The notes below the pieces were generated by a model. The model saw only the letters and a list, made by a program, of their open reading frames with translations. It was not told the origin of the DNA and did no database searches. A stretch of DNA of 64,000 nt from contig JACBWW010000004.1 of NCBI GenBank assembly GCA_020086605.1, forward strand, positions 40,095,565-40,159,564, read 5' to 3'. Origin of the DNA: Lanius collurio. Its lineage: Eukaryota; Chordata; Aves; Passeriformes; Laniidae. A program made the translations under genes and the position numbers. Positions 1 to 12,900 of the stretch are shown here, in pieces; the first letter of the stretch is position 1; every line of letters begins with the position of its first letter.

Positions 1-3000
1 TTCCTCTAGCTATGTTTCTGATTTGCTGTGTGGCAAAATTTTGTCCTTCTATCCTGAGATCTTTAAAGGATGCATCAGATCTCTCAGATGCATCAACAGC
101 TGGATCAATAGCTGCAAGAAAGAAATACTGGAATGCCTTTGTGTTTTAGGAGGTAAAGCTGTGATTTCATCAGCAGGTGTAATATGTGCACATTGTTCAC
201 CCTTAGCCATAAACTGCACTGTGTGTTCTTCTTGTGGGGTTGAGAACCTGAACACAAAGGTCTGATAATGAAACCTACCACCTACACTTTTGGTGACATA
301 AGTTTTATGAAAGACTGTGTGTTTGAAAGACCATTTAAAAACCAGGAATCTCCTGATTACAACTTCATCAACCTCACAATCTTATCACTCCACTTTCTAC
401 TGTTTCATCTCACCACAGGCAAGAACTTAGAGGGGTTTGGTTTACTCTGCTTAGTGTTGCAACTACAGATGCCTCAAAAGCAAGGGCAAGATGCTCTACA
501 TCCAATTAACACACCTGCACCAGATGTGGGATGTCTACTGGTGTGCTCTGAAGGAAATGCTGAGGCTCTGCCTTGTAGTAACACCCTCAGTATGGAAATC
601 TCTGAGGTCTCACCTGCCTCAGTAGTCCTGTGATGGGCTTTGCTGTCCCCCAAGCTTCTCTTTGCATCTTGTTTGCTTGTTGTAAAACAACATCTGGAGG
701 GACAGTACAAGCACAGAAAATCTCACTTGAAGATACTGTTTAAGGAAGAAGTCTTGACTTGGGACATATGGAGGCAAGTCTGTCATGCCAGATATGGAGT
801 GAACATTAGAGGCTAAGAGAGGAAAGAAATTTGGAGGAAATCGACTGCCATTCACGTCCAAGTTGTACCTGTATCTGTTTCTTGCAAGCTTCTGTATTTT
901 TTGTTTTCTTTTTAGATATATACACAGATAAAAAAAGAAAGAAAGGAAAAGTTACAAAGAGGAAATTACCATCAGCCTCAGGAGAAAATCATTAGTGTCA
1001 TACAAATGTGCCTGATCTAAAGAATCTCAGGAACCTGCATTTCTACCATTGTATATTCAGACTAAATCACTTTAAATTACTTTTCCTCTCTAGGTTTTCA
1101 TATCAACTGACTTCTGCAATATTTCAAGTATTTTTTTACAGTGAAAACTCCATAGCCATTACCATGACAAAAATTGAATAGCTACTCCACACTGATCCAA
1201 TTCCGTAGTTGTGTGTGGTCAATTAATCTAGAATTCCAGTTTTTCTGATACGCAGAAAAAGACTTTCCAGGAACTTTTTTTTTTTTTTTTGTGGTATGTG
1301 TCTTAACACCACTGAATCTGTCAGATGATTTGGATCTTTTACAGAATATTCCTTCTGCTTACCCTGAAGCATTAGAAGTTTCAAGTGCTGATTTTGAAGC
1401 ATGAGATCTATATTAAAGCAAAGTTGGAATATATCTGTCTTACTCTGCCAAAGCTCAGACCTGGAACATACTGTGAAACAGGCACACAACATGTGGGAGA
1501 CTGAGAAGTTATTTATGCAGGAAATTTCAAAGCACTGTGGGATTCAATTCTTCAATGTAAGTAACTCACTCTGTAACCACAGTTTCATTATCCTCTATTT
1601 TTTTTTATATGTAAGCTTTCAACAGTAAGAATGAGCAATTGCCAAAGCTATAGGAACCGTCAGTAGCTCTGGGGCTAAACTGAGGGGCAATGGATCTGTG
1701 GGTGTGAGAGTTTTATTTACTGTGCGTCGCAACTTTTTCCTATTTGAAAATTCACTTGGTCTTGTGGAAGATGTAGTGCACCCAGTGGGATGCAGCCATG
1801 GTGTGTTGGGTTCCTACAGTTTCTCTGGGACGCAGCTTTATGCCAAGGGTGGGAGCCGAAGTAGGGTGGAAAAAGAAATAGTCAAGGGCAAGTCTTGTTC
1901 CACAGGACCACACTTTGGCAACCTCTGCTTCTTTCAGATTGTGGGAGCTGAATTAAAGCAACTGTTCTTTCACTGTGAGAATGCTGTAGCAGTAACTAAG
2001 CTGACAAGCAGTTTTAATGATCAAAAGGAAATTAACACAAAATTACATTATCCTTCCCACACGTTGCATATTCGTGTGTTAAGGAATTGCTGTTCTTGAC
2101 TCCATCAGCATTGATCAAGCCCATTATTCTACTCTAGGGTTTTTTTGACAGCAACTAAAAATGAGAACACTTGAAATTAAAGTTACATTTCATGTGCATT
2201 AACTTTAACAGAAGTAAGCATCTGGGTTACCTTAGCCACAAGTATGATGAGTTACAGAAGTGTGTGTATCAGCACTCCATTCCACTTACAAATCTCTCTC
2301 TTCTGTTGGTCTCACAAAGTACTTTTTTTTAAATAAGGGATAATCTGACATGGAAAATAAAGTTCTTGCAAGGAACATAGCACTTGATGTAACATTGCAG
2401 TTGCTACAGTGGTTTCAATGAGGCAGTGAGAAGCAACAATGACAAGTGAAAAAATTATAAATCAGGAATACCCCAGAGATGTATTTCATTGGGTTTGGAT
2501 TTTTCCTCTGTTGTCATCTCCTGTATCCAGATGCAATCCTTGCCTGCCAGCTCTGGAGGGGGAGGCAGGGGATGGTGGGCACTGGTGTTAGTGCAACAAG
2601 GATTTTTATGCAGTGTCTCTGCTTGAAGAATAGCCACAGATGTGTACATGGTAGAGCTCAAGTACTCTTACAAGGACCACCAAGCATCACTCTGGCTCCT
2701 GTCCTGGAAACCAGCCAAACTGGCTTGGACAGTTTGTGGTTTTGGCTGCTGTAGCCAGGTAGTCTCCTGTCCTTGTTTTCAGGCTTTTGCTTCAGAGAAA
2801 GTGCTGGGCTGAAGCACTTGGCTCCTTGATAACTGTGATTTGCCTTAGTAGGCCCATGAAAGCTGTGGCAGGTGTCTCTCCCTTTGGCATAACAAAGAGG
2901 AGAAGGCAGAGTGACAGGCTGCCTGAAGTGTGACACCCTGAATGCTCTCCCTGATTTATTTACCCCTGGTGCAGCACCAGGCAATTGCATTTCCTCCCAG

Positions 3001-6000
3001 ACACCCATTTTTCTGTCAGTGATGTATTCAGCAGAGATCCACAGCTAAAAAAAAAGCAATATATGAGAAGTTTGCCCCTTTCCAAACTTCCTTTTTCAAA
3101 CTTGGAACTTAACACACAAGCTACCAACCAACATACACCGCCCCCCCCCAACCCTGGAATAAAACAGTGAAATTTGTTTGTTGGGAGAAATATTGCCAGG
3201 GGCATTAGCACTGCAGCCCGTTTTGAAAACAGCTTCTTATTCATAGTAAGGTTGCCTCAAAAATTTGGAACAACAGAGACATGCTACTGCAAAGACCTTT
3301 GGAAACAATAACTTTTTGTTCACACAGAAATTCTTCATTTGCATGTAAAAGGGAGTTATGAAAACAGAATTTCATAGACACAATTTTTATTTAAGAAGAT
3401 GTTTGGTAAATGCATGCTTTCTGTTCAGCCTAAAACAAGCTAGCCTTCCTCTGATGTATTTAAGAATTGCCTTGCAAACTCGCTTTTTGCTTAGTATTTG
3501 TAGTCTCCAACAACATGTCTCAACAGGATTAGGAACTTTTTCTGTTGCGAAGTTGCACAGTTCAAGAGGCAGAATGAGGCCAGATTATTAGGTGCTACAA
3601 TTCCCTGGTATTTCAGCCTAAAAGTGGCCTTGTGGCAGCAAAAGATGAGACATAATCCTTGTTATCTCGAGCCTTGGGCCATGGTTCAACACTGGCACAA
3701 GGGAGCATAAGATGCAAAAGCAACCTGTGTGTTGTGGTGATCTAAGATGTGAGAGGAGAACCAAGCCAACAGTTCTCAGCATATTGCTGCTTGAACTTGG
3801 AAGGGTGAATACAAAACCAGCAAAGACTGCAATGCTGCAAAGCAAAGCAGGTCTTCACATTCACATGACATTTGTTCAACTGTGAAGGGACACTGCAGGG
3901 ACAATAAGGACATGGCCTCAGCACTGCTTGCAGAGTTGGGGGCTGTGTCGTGGATTTGATCAAGTACGAAGAACACATGCATACAATCAGTTTTACAATT
4001 TTGAATACAGCTATTTGAGAACACAATGAAACTATTATGTAAGCTTCCTATTAGAACATATGTTACTGATTTAAATAACATTCAAGCTTTAAAAGTTTTT
4101 GTTTCAGATATCAGAATTATATGTACAACCAAACCATTTTGTGCTGACATTGACCATATCGATGTTATCACTGTGCGGCTTGATAAATTCCACTTGATTT
4201 CTGTAGATCAGAGATGAGATTGTTTTATTCCTTTATTTTGTAAGATTGTAGTTTGGTCACTCTCTTACAATCAAAATTTCTCTAATTACCAGTGCATTCA
4301 TTTTCAGAGCAATCTTTAAAATAAATAAAATCTGCATCAATGGCTGGTTTAGATGTATTGCTTCTGGAGATTTATTCAACAGATGAGAGTGTGCTTTGAG
4401 ATACTGCTTGCAAGTTCCATGGATTTAGTGCTTTATTTCTAGGTAAATGATTCAAAACCAACTTCAAGAAAAAACGATGGCGTTCAAACAGATTAGTATG
4501 TTCAGGGTTGTGCTGTTGTGTTTACTGGGTAGCTTGAGCTCAGTGGAGCTATTCAGGATTTATAGTGGTGAAACCAAGAGTAGGATTTGGCTCTCTAGGT
4601 CTGATACTCATCCAGTAAAAATTTGGCTGGATCAAATCAGTCCCTGAAGAACAAGGATGTTGGATTAATGGAAGAACACATTATTTCTCAAACTTGTTAT
4701 TAGGTACTGTAAGCCAAACTGTTCATTGCCCCTCTGCTCTCTCCCCAGTCTGGGGGAGTGATGACAAGATGGGAGCATCAGATTTCGTGGGAAAAAATAC
4801 TAAATGGTTGTGCACAAGTGCAGAGGGTGTTGCCAAGACCCTCACAGAAACACAGAGCTGTTTGATGAGTTCCCATCCCTGCAGCAGTTACTTGGAGATA
4901 GTCAGAACCCAGGCTTCAAACCCTTCGGTTTATTAATATTATTTTCTCAAAATCAATTATAAATGCAAATTTGTGGGTTAATAGTGAAACTAGGGGAGTC
5001 TATGTTGATTTCTTGGCACTTCGGGGTACTAAAAACATGATCTGATATTCAGTGTGTGTTTTGCAGGCAAGCGTGTGTGTAGGAGCACACATGGATTAAT
5101 TACTCAGGAAGACTCTGGTTTGGCAGCTTCAGGGGCTGTAATCCTCTGTTTATCACAACCAAAGGCACATTCCCACCCCAAGCTCCATCTCTCTGCCTCA
5201 GATCTGTCTTGAATGAAGCATTGCAGGGATGAGCAGGATATATAATGGCTTTGGTTATTAATTCTTTGCCTTTCCCATAAAGTTCCCAGTTTCCACGTCC
5301 CTTGGGACAGGACACTTGTCCACTGGAATGGGATTAATGTGTATATTGATGGCAGCTATGTTTCCTCTAGAGTCTTTCCTTCTATAAGCTCTTTGTTGTT
5401 TGCACATCACTGGAGCACTCCTGTGCTGCATCATATGACCAGCTGCCACCAGCCTCTCATCTTTTTCCTTTCAGCTATCAAACTTTTCAGTCCTACTTTC
5501 TATTTTTTGAATAGATACGGTAATTTTCTGTATGTTTACATCATGCCCAGTACAGGAGAATCCTGGTCTCTGACATGTGTCTCATTAATTCCAACCTTGG
5601 TCAATGATTATTCTGGGGAGAGTGTTTTGTTACACTACATGTATAATTATAGTGGATTTTCTCTCCTACTACCCTGGTAAATTTTTATTAAGAGTTTATT
5701 ATAATATTTAAGTAGTTTACCCTAGTAAATCATTATCAGAGTGCAGATTCCCATTAATTCCATTTCTTGTTTAAAAGTCAATAGATTTCTATCTCCAGTT
5801 TGGGCTGATCTCACCCTCTGAACTTAACATAAATGAAAACATGCTTGTGTGTACACTTGCACGCCCATGGTGGTCATGTGTGCTCAACCAACTCCTCACT
5901 TTGCTCTCACCCCCTCCAAGGTGGATGTGCCAGATGCTCTAGCATTGGTCTCAGAGGAGACACTCCCATCTCTTGCAAGCTCTTAAGTTCTCTTGTCACC

Positions 6001-8887
6001 AGCCAAAATATTTCAGAAGGATTTTCAGAAATGCAGGTGCGTGCAGTTGTCAGGAACAGCTTGCTTTGAGTTAGATGGCTATTTCACCTTACAGCAGCCA
6101 TGCTCTCAAGGGCAATTATCTCTATAGTAATTAACAAGGGAATTTTCTCAGATGCTGCAGCATGAGTCATGCAGCTTCCAAAAGATTAGTTTGTTAGTTA
6201 CTGAATAAAATGTTTGCAGATGTACTTTGCTGTGATAACATCTCTGACTGGGGATTACTCATTACAGATGCAAGAGTAAAGATCTGCAGGGCCAAAATAT
6301 GACTGCATGATGCAGAATTTTAGGCTCCTCTAGCAGCTAGCATGACCCCAGTGTCAGCAAGAGGAATTTGGTTCTGCAGTAGGGCCCAAAGGGGAAAAAG
6401 TCCTTTTGCTGCTTCTCCTCACTGCCTCTATATTAGCTGAGAAGGAGAGACGACAGTCATTTGCTGTTCATAAGAGCTGGAGTGCCCTTCTTGAGGGCAG
6501 GAGAAGAGATACCTTGGACTGCTAACTCTCTTCCCTGAAACAGAGAGCAAAACTGGGCCAAACAGTGCAACGAAGTTCATGCTTTCTTAGCATTTTGTTT
6601 CTTGTATTAAAGATGAACTTTGGGACAGCCAACTTCTGCCTTGTAAGAAACCACTTCCCATTAACTTCCATATTTTTCTCTTTTCCAAAGTGTCTTTTTA
6701 AGCATTCATTTAATAACAAGACCCTGTTATCCAACACTGAGTTGCATTGCAGACATGCAGTGGTTCTGTCTTTGGCAAGTACCCAAGACATGGGATGTAC
6801 AACCTGATTCCTTTGTCTGGAATACAAATCCTTATCAACTTTGTTTAGTATTAACCTTGAAAGTGCTACTCCTGACTCAGTCCAGTTAGCTGTAGGAGAG
6901 TCAGAGCTGCAACCCATGAATGAAACTGGAATGGATTTGAGACTAAACGTGGCAGCACAAATTGAGAATAGTAAGGTAAGTAGGCTTTAGAAGTCATTTC
7001 AGTTAGGGTCTTCTTCTGATGCTGTGCACAGCAGGAGAGCGCTTTAAGGACTTGATAGTTAATAATTCATAGTGAGCGTGTGCCGTGCAGGAACTAGCAC
7101 ATGGTGTGCCTAGGAACTGACCCTGTCTGTGTGCACTGGCTTTAACCACAGTCAGCTCTGGAACAGAAAACTCTGACATGGGATTTAACTCTGGAAGTCC
7201 TAGACCTCTGAGTAGGAGCAGGAAACTACTTCGACAAATGCATGGAGTGACCAAGGACTAGAGGGAATAACTGCTTAATCTTGGGGCCCTGTGTCAAAAT
7301 TGCTTGGGAATTAAACCTCTGCTTTTCTTCGGCATTCTTTATATTGACAGAGAAACATTAGGAACAACCATGTTACTGCAATCTCCTTCTGTGGCAAAAA
7401 CACTTGAGTTAGAAAATTCAAGACAAATTAAAAATGGAAATAAAGTCCAATAAACATATCTTACTCTACCATATGTGGAGTAATCAGGTTAGGGCTGGCT
7501 TCAATTTTGCTGGCCTAATAAACAGAGCATCTATCAGAAACATTGTTTCAATGACACAAAAAAGAGAGTGACTACTTCCCTTTATCCATGTTCAATGGTT
7601 TACAGAAGAGAAAATTCTGCACCAAATTAGCACAGAATTGGAAAATCTCATCACAGCTTTAAGAGGGTCATGAAGTGAGCAGTGCAATCCCTTCACATTA
7701 TTCCTAATGCCATATTTGTGTTTATGGATGTGTTGTCCTTGCTTGATGGTAGGTTCTGGTTTTGTAATTTAATTTCTTTCTTATTATAGGCATGCAGCTT
7801 GAAAATCTAATAATAAATTTTCTGTAAATATTACTTTGGGAGTCATCTGTTCCTTAAGGATGCCTTTGAACTAGTTTTTGTTTTATTTAGAAAATATACA
7901 CAATGTAAATAGATCCTGCAAGATCTTATGCAAGGCCGGGGATGTGGTGATATGGATTTGGCTTTCTTTATCCTTGTGTCACTAGAGGCAAGCTGCCTGG
8001 GTGCACAAAATTCACTGCAGGTGTTCTGGTTCATATTAGTTGAGGATTTTCTCCTCAAGGGAAGAGTAGCCTTGGATGGAAAGACATGTGCAATGAGACT
8101 GAGATTTTTCTTTTTTGCTTAGTTTCTGGCCATTGAGACAGCTGCACAGTTTGTACCTCAAAAGCTATAAAATGTTACATAAACACATTGTATGGTGTAT
8201 CCTTTGTGAGCTTACTTAATGGGCAGCATCCAGGGAAGGGATGATGAGAGATGCTCAGTGCCTGCAGGCCCTGCAGAGGTAGAGGATGGATGAAGTGAGA
8301 GAGATCTGAATGATGCCCATGAGCATACCAGTCCCTCGAAGGCAGAGAGACGAAAACCTGCAGTTTCACCTAAAAACTCCCATTCAACCCTGTACTTGGC
8401 CCATCACAGAAGGGAGGCATCTGGGGATATTTTTCCTTGCACCCATCCTTTATTCAGCCTTACGCAGTCTCCTTTCTCCTGAGAAGACCCTTCCCAAGTA
8501 TTCAGATGGTACAGAAACAATAAAAAGTGTAGTTAAGAATATGTCTATCCCCACTCATAAAAGCACTCCTTCCTGACCTCTTGGACTGGCAGGCAGCTTG
8601 ACTACAAGGGTTTGATGCAAAGCTGTAGCAAAGCTGCATGAAGCTCTCAGAGAGCAGTGCAAAGCTGGTCTTTTTCCCTGTCATCCACAAAGATAAAACA
8701 TGAGTACAAGAACTGTTACGTTTATTTCAAGATCACAAGGGCCCCTGTGACTTCTATCTTCTGCACTTCCTTGTAGAAAACTTACTCTTCTCTGTATTAT
8801 AAGAATGGAAATTGTAAGAGATATCTAATCCAAAATTCTGAAGTCAAATAATCTCTATTTAAGAAGTATTTTAGGTTTTTATGTGGT
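1..8887. other. LRRC56 5' intron or flanking DNA; no gene recognised
   Basis: AT-rich sequence with only short, stop-limited reading frames on both strands. I searched by eye for the conserved LRRC56 block that should precede the 9859 exon (the CVDT...NSLGNF region) and did not find it. Local features are a T15-class run near 1267-1290 and a C-run near 3141-3150. Two exon-like open segments (6849-6975 and 7139-7258) are discussed in the findings. Most of this stretch is probably intron. Confidence 0.5.
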
Positions 8888-8970
8888 CCTGAGAAACTGG
8901 CCCTGCTTGAGTATGGACGCTGGACAAGCTGACCTTCCTTCCAACTCAGCCATTACTGTGTTTCTGTGAA
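8888..8970 (+). repeat. CR1 LINE 3'-end fragment
   Basis: The sequence contains CCCTGCTTGAGTATGG, GGACAAGCTGACCTTCCTT and CCAACTCAGCCATTACTGTG in order. This is the terminal part of a CR1 retroposon (established bird consensus, from memory), including a degraded copy of the terminal octamer repeat. It is diverged and 5'-truncated, as most CR1 copies are. Confidence 0.75.
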
Positions 8971-9858
8971 CTCCATGCTAGTCTCTACCTCCTCTGATAA
9001 ACTTTGTATTTAGCTACCCACTGTTTAGTTCTTTATTATTCAGATACTATGACATTATGGCTACAGTAGAGAATTCTGAGCTTTTGGTTAGTTTGGGATT
9101 TGATGAAGTGTTGTATTTTGTTTATGTTGGACTAGTGGCTTTTTGCAACTTAATGTTACCAAAGATGGCAGGTGATTAAGCCCCCAGTTTGATTTGCGAC
9201 CCTATTTGCATTATCTTTGTATTGTGCACCATTGTAATGTCAGTGGGACATTACACATGCATGGCCTCAAGCAGGTCAGTGTGGGATTTTCTGGGTTATG
9301 ACCAAAAAGTTTAAATTTCATATAAATGATCCCTTATTTATATTTTGCAATACCCAAAGGGTAGGAAAGTAGGATGGAAAAGATTATAATTTTCTGTTGA
9401 TTCAAAAAATGTTATTTGGCAAAAGTGTTAATCCTTTCAATGGCAAAATCAGAACAGAGGGAAGAGGAACAGAGTGAGACTGACCGTGCAGTCAGCTCAG
9501 ATATATTAATTTGGGTTATATGTGTACAGCCAGTGATGCCAGCATAAGAAAACTTCACATAATTCTTAGCAATTGCCTGTGATTTACAGCAGAATCACTA
9601 TGATGTAGCCCTTGGAATAATCTGAATCAAACAGAGCTGGGGTGACGTGTTGTCATACAAGAACAAAGATGACAGTGGGTTAAGCAATGAGGGGTATAAT
9701 TTTATTTCCAACTTTCAAGGGTGAACATTTTTAATGGAATTTCTTGTAAACAATGTGACATTGGAAGGAAGTAGCAGTGGTCTAGTCTTAGGAGAAAGAA
9801 AGCAAGTTTTGATTTTTTTCACTCATTCAAATAGAGCTTGGATTGTTTTTTTCATAAG

Positions 9859-9955
9859 GGATCTTGGAACCTCATTGTCCCATCTCCGTGTCCTGTGGAT
9901 GGCTCGGTGTGGGCTCCCAGATTTAGAAGGGATCTCTTCCTGCAGCTCTCTAAAA
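9859..9955 (+). CDS. LRRC56: LRRC56 exon: first visible leucine-rich repeat
   Basis: The acceptor AG is at 9857-9858 after a T-rich run, and donor GTAAGT starts at 9956. The exon begins with the last base of a split Arg codon, then reads DLGTSLSHLRVLWMARCGL and PDLEGISSCSSLK. It matches the mammalian LRRC56 segment RDLGTSLGHLQVLWLARCGL at nearly every position (recalled from memory). It ends in phase 0, and the preceding exon must end in phase 2. That upstream exon was not found in 1-9858. Confidence 0.93.
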
Positions 9956-12900
9956 GTAAGTACAGATGTGTCCTGCCAAATGACAATCTCAGAACTATCT
10001 TCAGTTTATATTCTTTACTTTTTATTCTTCGTTCTCCTCACTTTTTGCTTTTCTGACTGGCTTTGGTCTGATGCCTTGAATTGCATGCGGTAATTTAAAA
10101 GATGCTACAATATACCTTTTCTTAATGAGGTGTAACATTCAGCTCTGAACCTGAGTATGCCTAAAGCAGTATATACCTAAATTAGCACTTGTTATTTAAG
10201 GCTGCAGCAGCTACACTTTATAAAATGTTCACTTCCTTTCTTGTTTTATCCTGTGACATTTAGTATTTCAAATATTAGAAAACATTTTGCAAAGCTTGGG
10301 TGGTATTTGTGCAAGCTCACCGTTTACATATTTATTCTGTTTATTTCTGCTGAGGAACTCTACATTGCTTATAACAATATCTCTGACCTGAGCCAGCTGA
10401 CCTGGCTGGATCACCTTGAGGTTTTGGACCTGGAAGGGAACAATGTTGATGACATCAACCAGATGCAGTACCTGCGACTTTGTTGCAAGCTAAGCCACCT
10501 GACAGTGGAGGGCAACCTTATTTGCCTGAAGCCAAATGCAGAATCTGAAGAGGTAAGGACTTGGTTTGTACATATTGTGTCAATTTTTTGTCAGTGCTTT
10601 TTAACTGAGACGTGGAAATAAGAAATGTTTCTGCGTCTTCCTATTGCATCATCTAAATGATGACATGGGATGCATTTCCCACCTTTAATTTCTGTTGATT
10701 TTGTGATCTCATCAGTATAGTCTCCAAGATGACTATAAGTGAAATACAAGAGTGCTAGTAAAGATTCAGGCCTGTTTCCCAGCAATATGAGGAAAAACTT
10801 CTTTACTTGGAGTATGAGCACTGGAACAGGCTTCCCAGAGAGGCTGGGGAGTCTCCTCCCCTGGAAATACTCAAAACTTGGATGCAATCCTGTGCAACCT
10901 GCTCCAGGTGAACCTGACTAGGTGATCTTAGAAGTCACTTCCAATCCCAACCATTCTGTGATTCTGTGATTAGATACCTGGTTTTGAGTTTTTTGCATTT
11001 ATTTTGGAGGCTCTCCAGTCCAAAAGCAAGTGCTCCAACACCACCAGATTCAGAAGCTGAGCCCTCAGAAGCACAGTGCTTGAGGTAACTAGGAAAAGCT
11101 ATAATGTAGGAACAGCTTGTTACCCTTTCTCCTGAAAGGTTAAAATCAAATGACCAAAATGACCATCAGAAAAAGCTGAAGATACAAAATACAGTAATTC
11201 ATCTCTTATGTACTGAAATGATAGAATAATTTCTTCTGAGGTATTTTGTTGAAGGCATGAGAGAGTCTCTGTATCGCAAAGGTGAGAACACAGTAATACA
11301 TTATCTGATTTGGGTTTCAGGGCACTCAGCAAGCAAAGCAAGGGAGATCTAATTCTGCACGAACAGCCTCAGAACTGTATTAGTCTCTTTCACTTTCTTC
11401 TGTTTCGTAAAAAAGCATTGTTGGGATATTAAAATACCAATATATTGCCATCCAGGTCTTTTGAAAGGTCTATGGACACACACAGAGTTAGGTAAAACAT
11501 AGGTCTCACTAAAGATGCTGCAATTCCCAATGGCACCATAAACAGTTGATAAGGGAGGGTTCAAAAATCAGAGCTGATGCTCTTATCGTACTGTGACATA
11601 TTCCATAGCTTTCCTGCGTATTTTAAAGTGGTCTTGCTCATGCTGTTAATTTGCCTAAAAGGCTGAGTTTGATATTTTTCCTGGACTTCGACTTTAAAAC
11701 AGGTGCTAACACTAAAACTCAATCCTGCAATAGACATATATTTTAAATCTTGGCACTTCTTAGATATATGAGTTAATAGCATTTTTCAGATGTAATTGTT
11801 GGCTTGATCTTATTGCTCAGTAAAAGGGGCCATGGAAGGTAGGTCTTTATCTATCATAATTTTCCTCTCTGGAATTCAAAAGAAAATATTATATACTTGC
11901 CTTTCTAGTTTGAACTGGTAAAATTATACTTAAGTGACCACACTTGGAACTGCTTGTAACCAAAATAATTTCTCCATTTTGGAACATTTCTCCCTTATGG
12001 AAGATGCAATCATGAGAGGAAAAACCATATTCCTGCAGTAAGGAAGCAATGCCTGCTTGTGATGGACAAGGCATGCCTGCTTAGTGTTTCTACTCCCACA
12101 GAGATAAATACAGCTACTGACACTTCCTAGCATAGCTTCCTGCCGTGGAGATGGTGCAATGTATCCTAACAGCACAGAAGGTCTGATTCTACTCCCTTGT
12201 CGTTCCTGCTCAATGAAAGTGGGATTTTTGGAGGATTTGGCATCTTCAGTCCTTAAGTGTACTTGTAATGAGGAAGTGTCAGATTTCCCTTGGCTTGTTC
12301 AGGCAAGGAAATCAATCCTTGGGATAACTCTGCATGTTGTCACATAATGGAATTACAAAGAGCAGTAGTATGTGGTGGTGTACTCTCTTGCTCTTCTCCA
12401 TGCAGAATGGCTGTCTCTACTCCTGTACAAGTAGGTGCTGAGGTCTGATTAGTGAGAGATGCCTCTGCCCGAATTACAGAGCGAACCTTATGCCAAAGTC
12501 AAGATTTTATTTAATGGTAAATGTGAGGTAGAGAAATTGAAAGAAAGAGAAAACAGAGGAGAGAGAAGAGAGAAGAATATTGTCACCACCCATGGATCGA
12601 GTGGCATCCCTGCTGGTCCTTCTTCAACCTGGACTTCTTGGTTGCAGGGTCCCAAGGTCATGCAAAACTTTTCACTCTTTATACATTTTATCAAGCAAAG
12701 GAATTAAAGCTCATTAGCTACACCATTCTCTTATGCCATTGGTTAAATTACTCTCTCTTGCCTCCAATGCTAATTAGTCCACGTGCTTAGTCTTTCTTCT
12801 CTTTTGAGTCGATGATCACAATCTCCCCCGGTCAGAATTCTTTTACCCAGCAAGAGCTGATATCATCTCAGTTTCTGATTTGTCTTTCCTTATGGCCTGT

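Noticed and set aside
1698..2099. 133-codon frame containing FENSLG, resembling part of the missing LRRC56 block
   Set aside because: Only a short coincidence of four or five residues. The flanking residues do not match, and phase and splice sites do not fit.
4026..4217. Open frame with a faint LRRC56 N-terminus resemblance (TDLNNIQALKVFVSDIR)
   Set aside because: The invariant CVDT...NSLGNF residues are absent, and no donor gives the phase 2 end that the 9859 exon needs. The similarity is best explained by chance.
10241..10621. ATG at 10241 as a start for the leucine-rich-repeat protein
   Set aside because: The sequence before 10355 is intronic: a clear acceptor lies at 10353-10354, and the upstream exon at 9859-9955 is strongly family-like.
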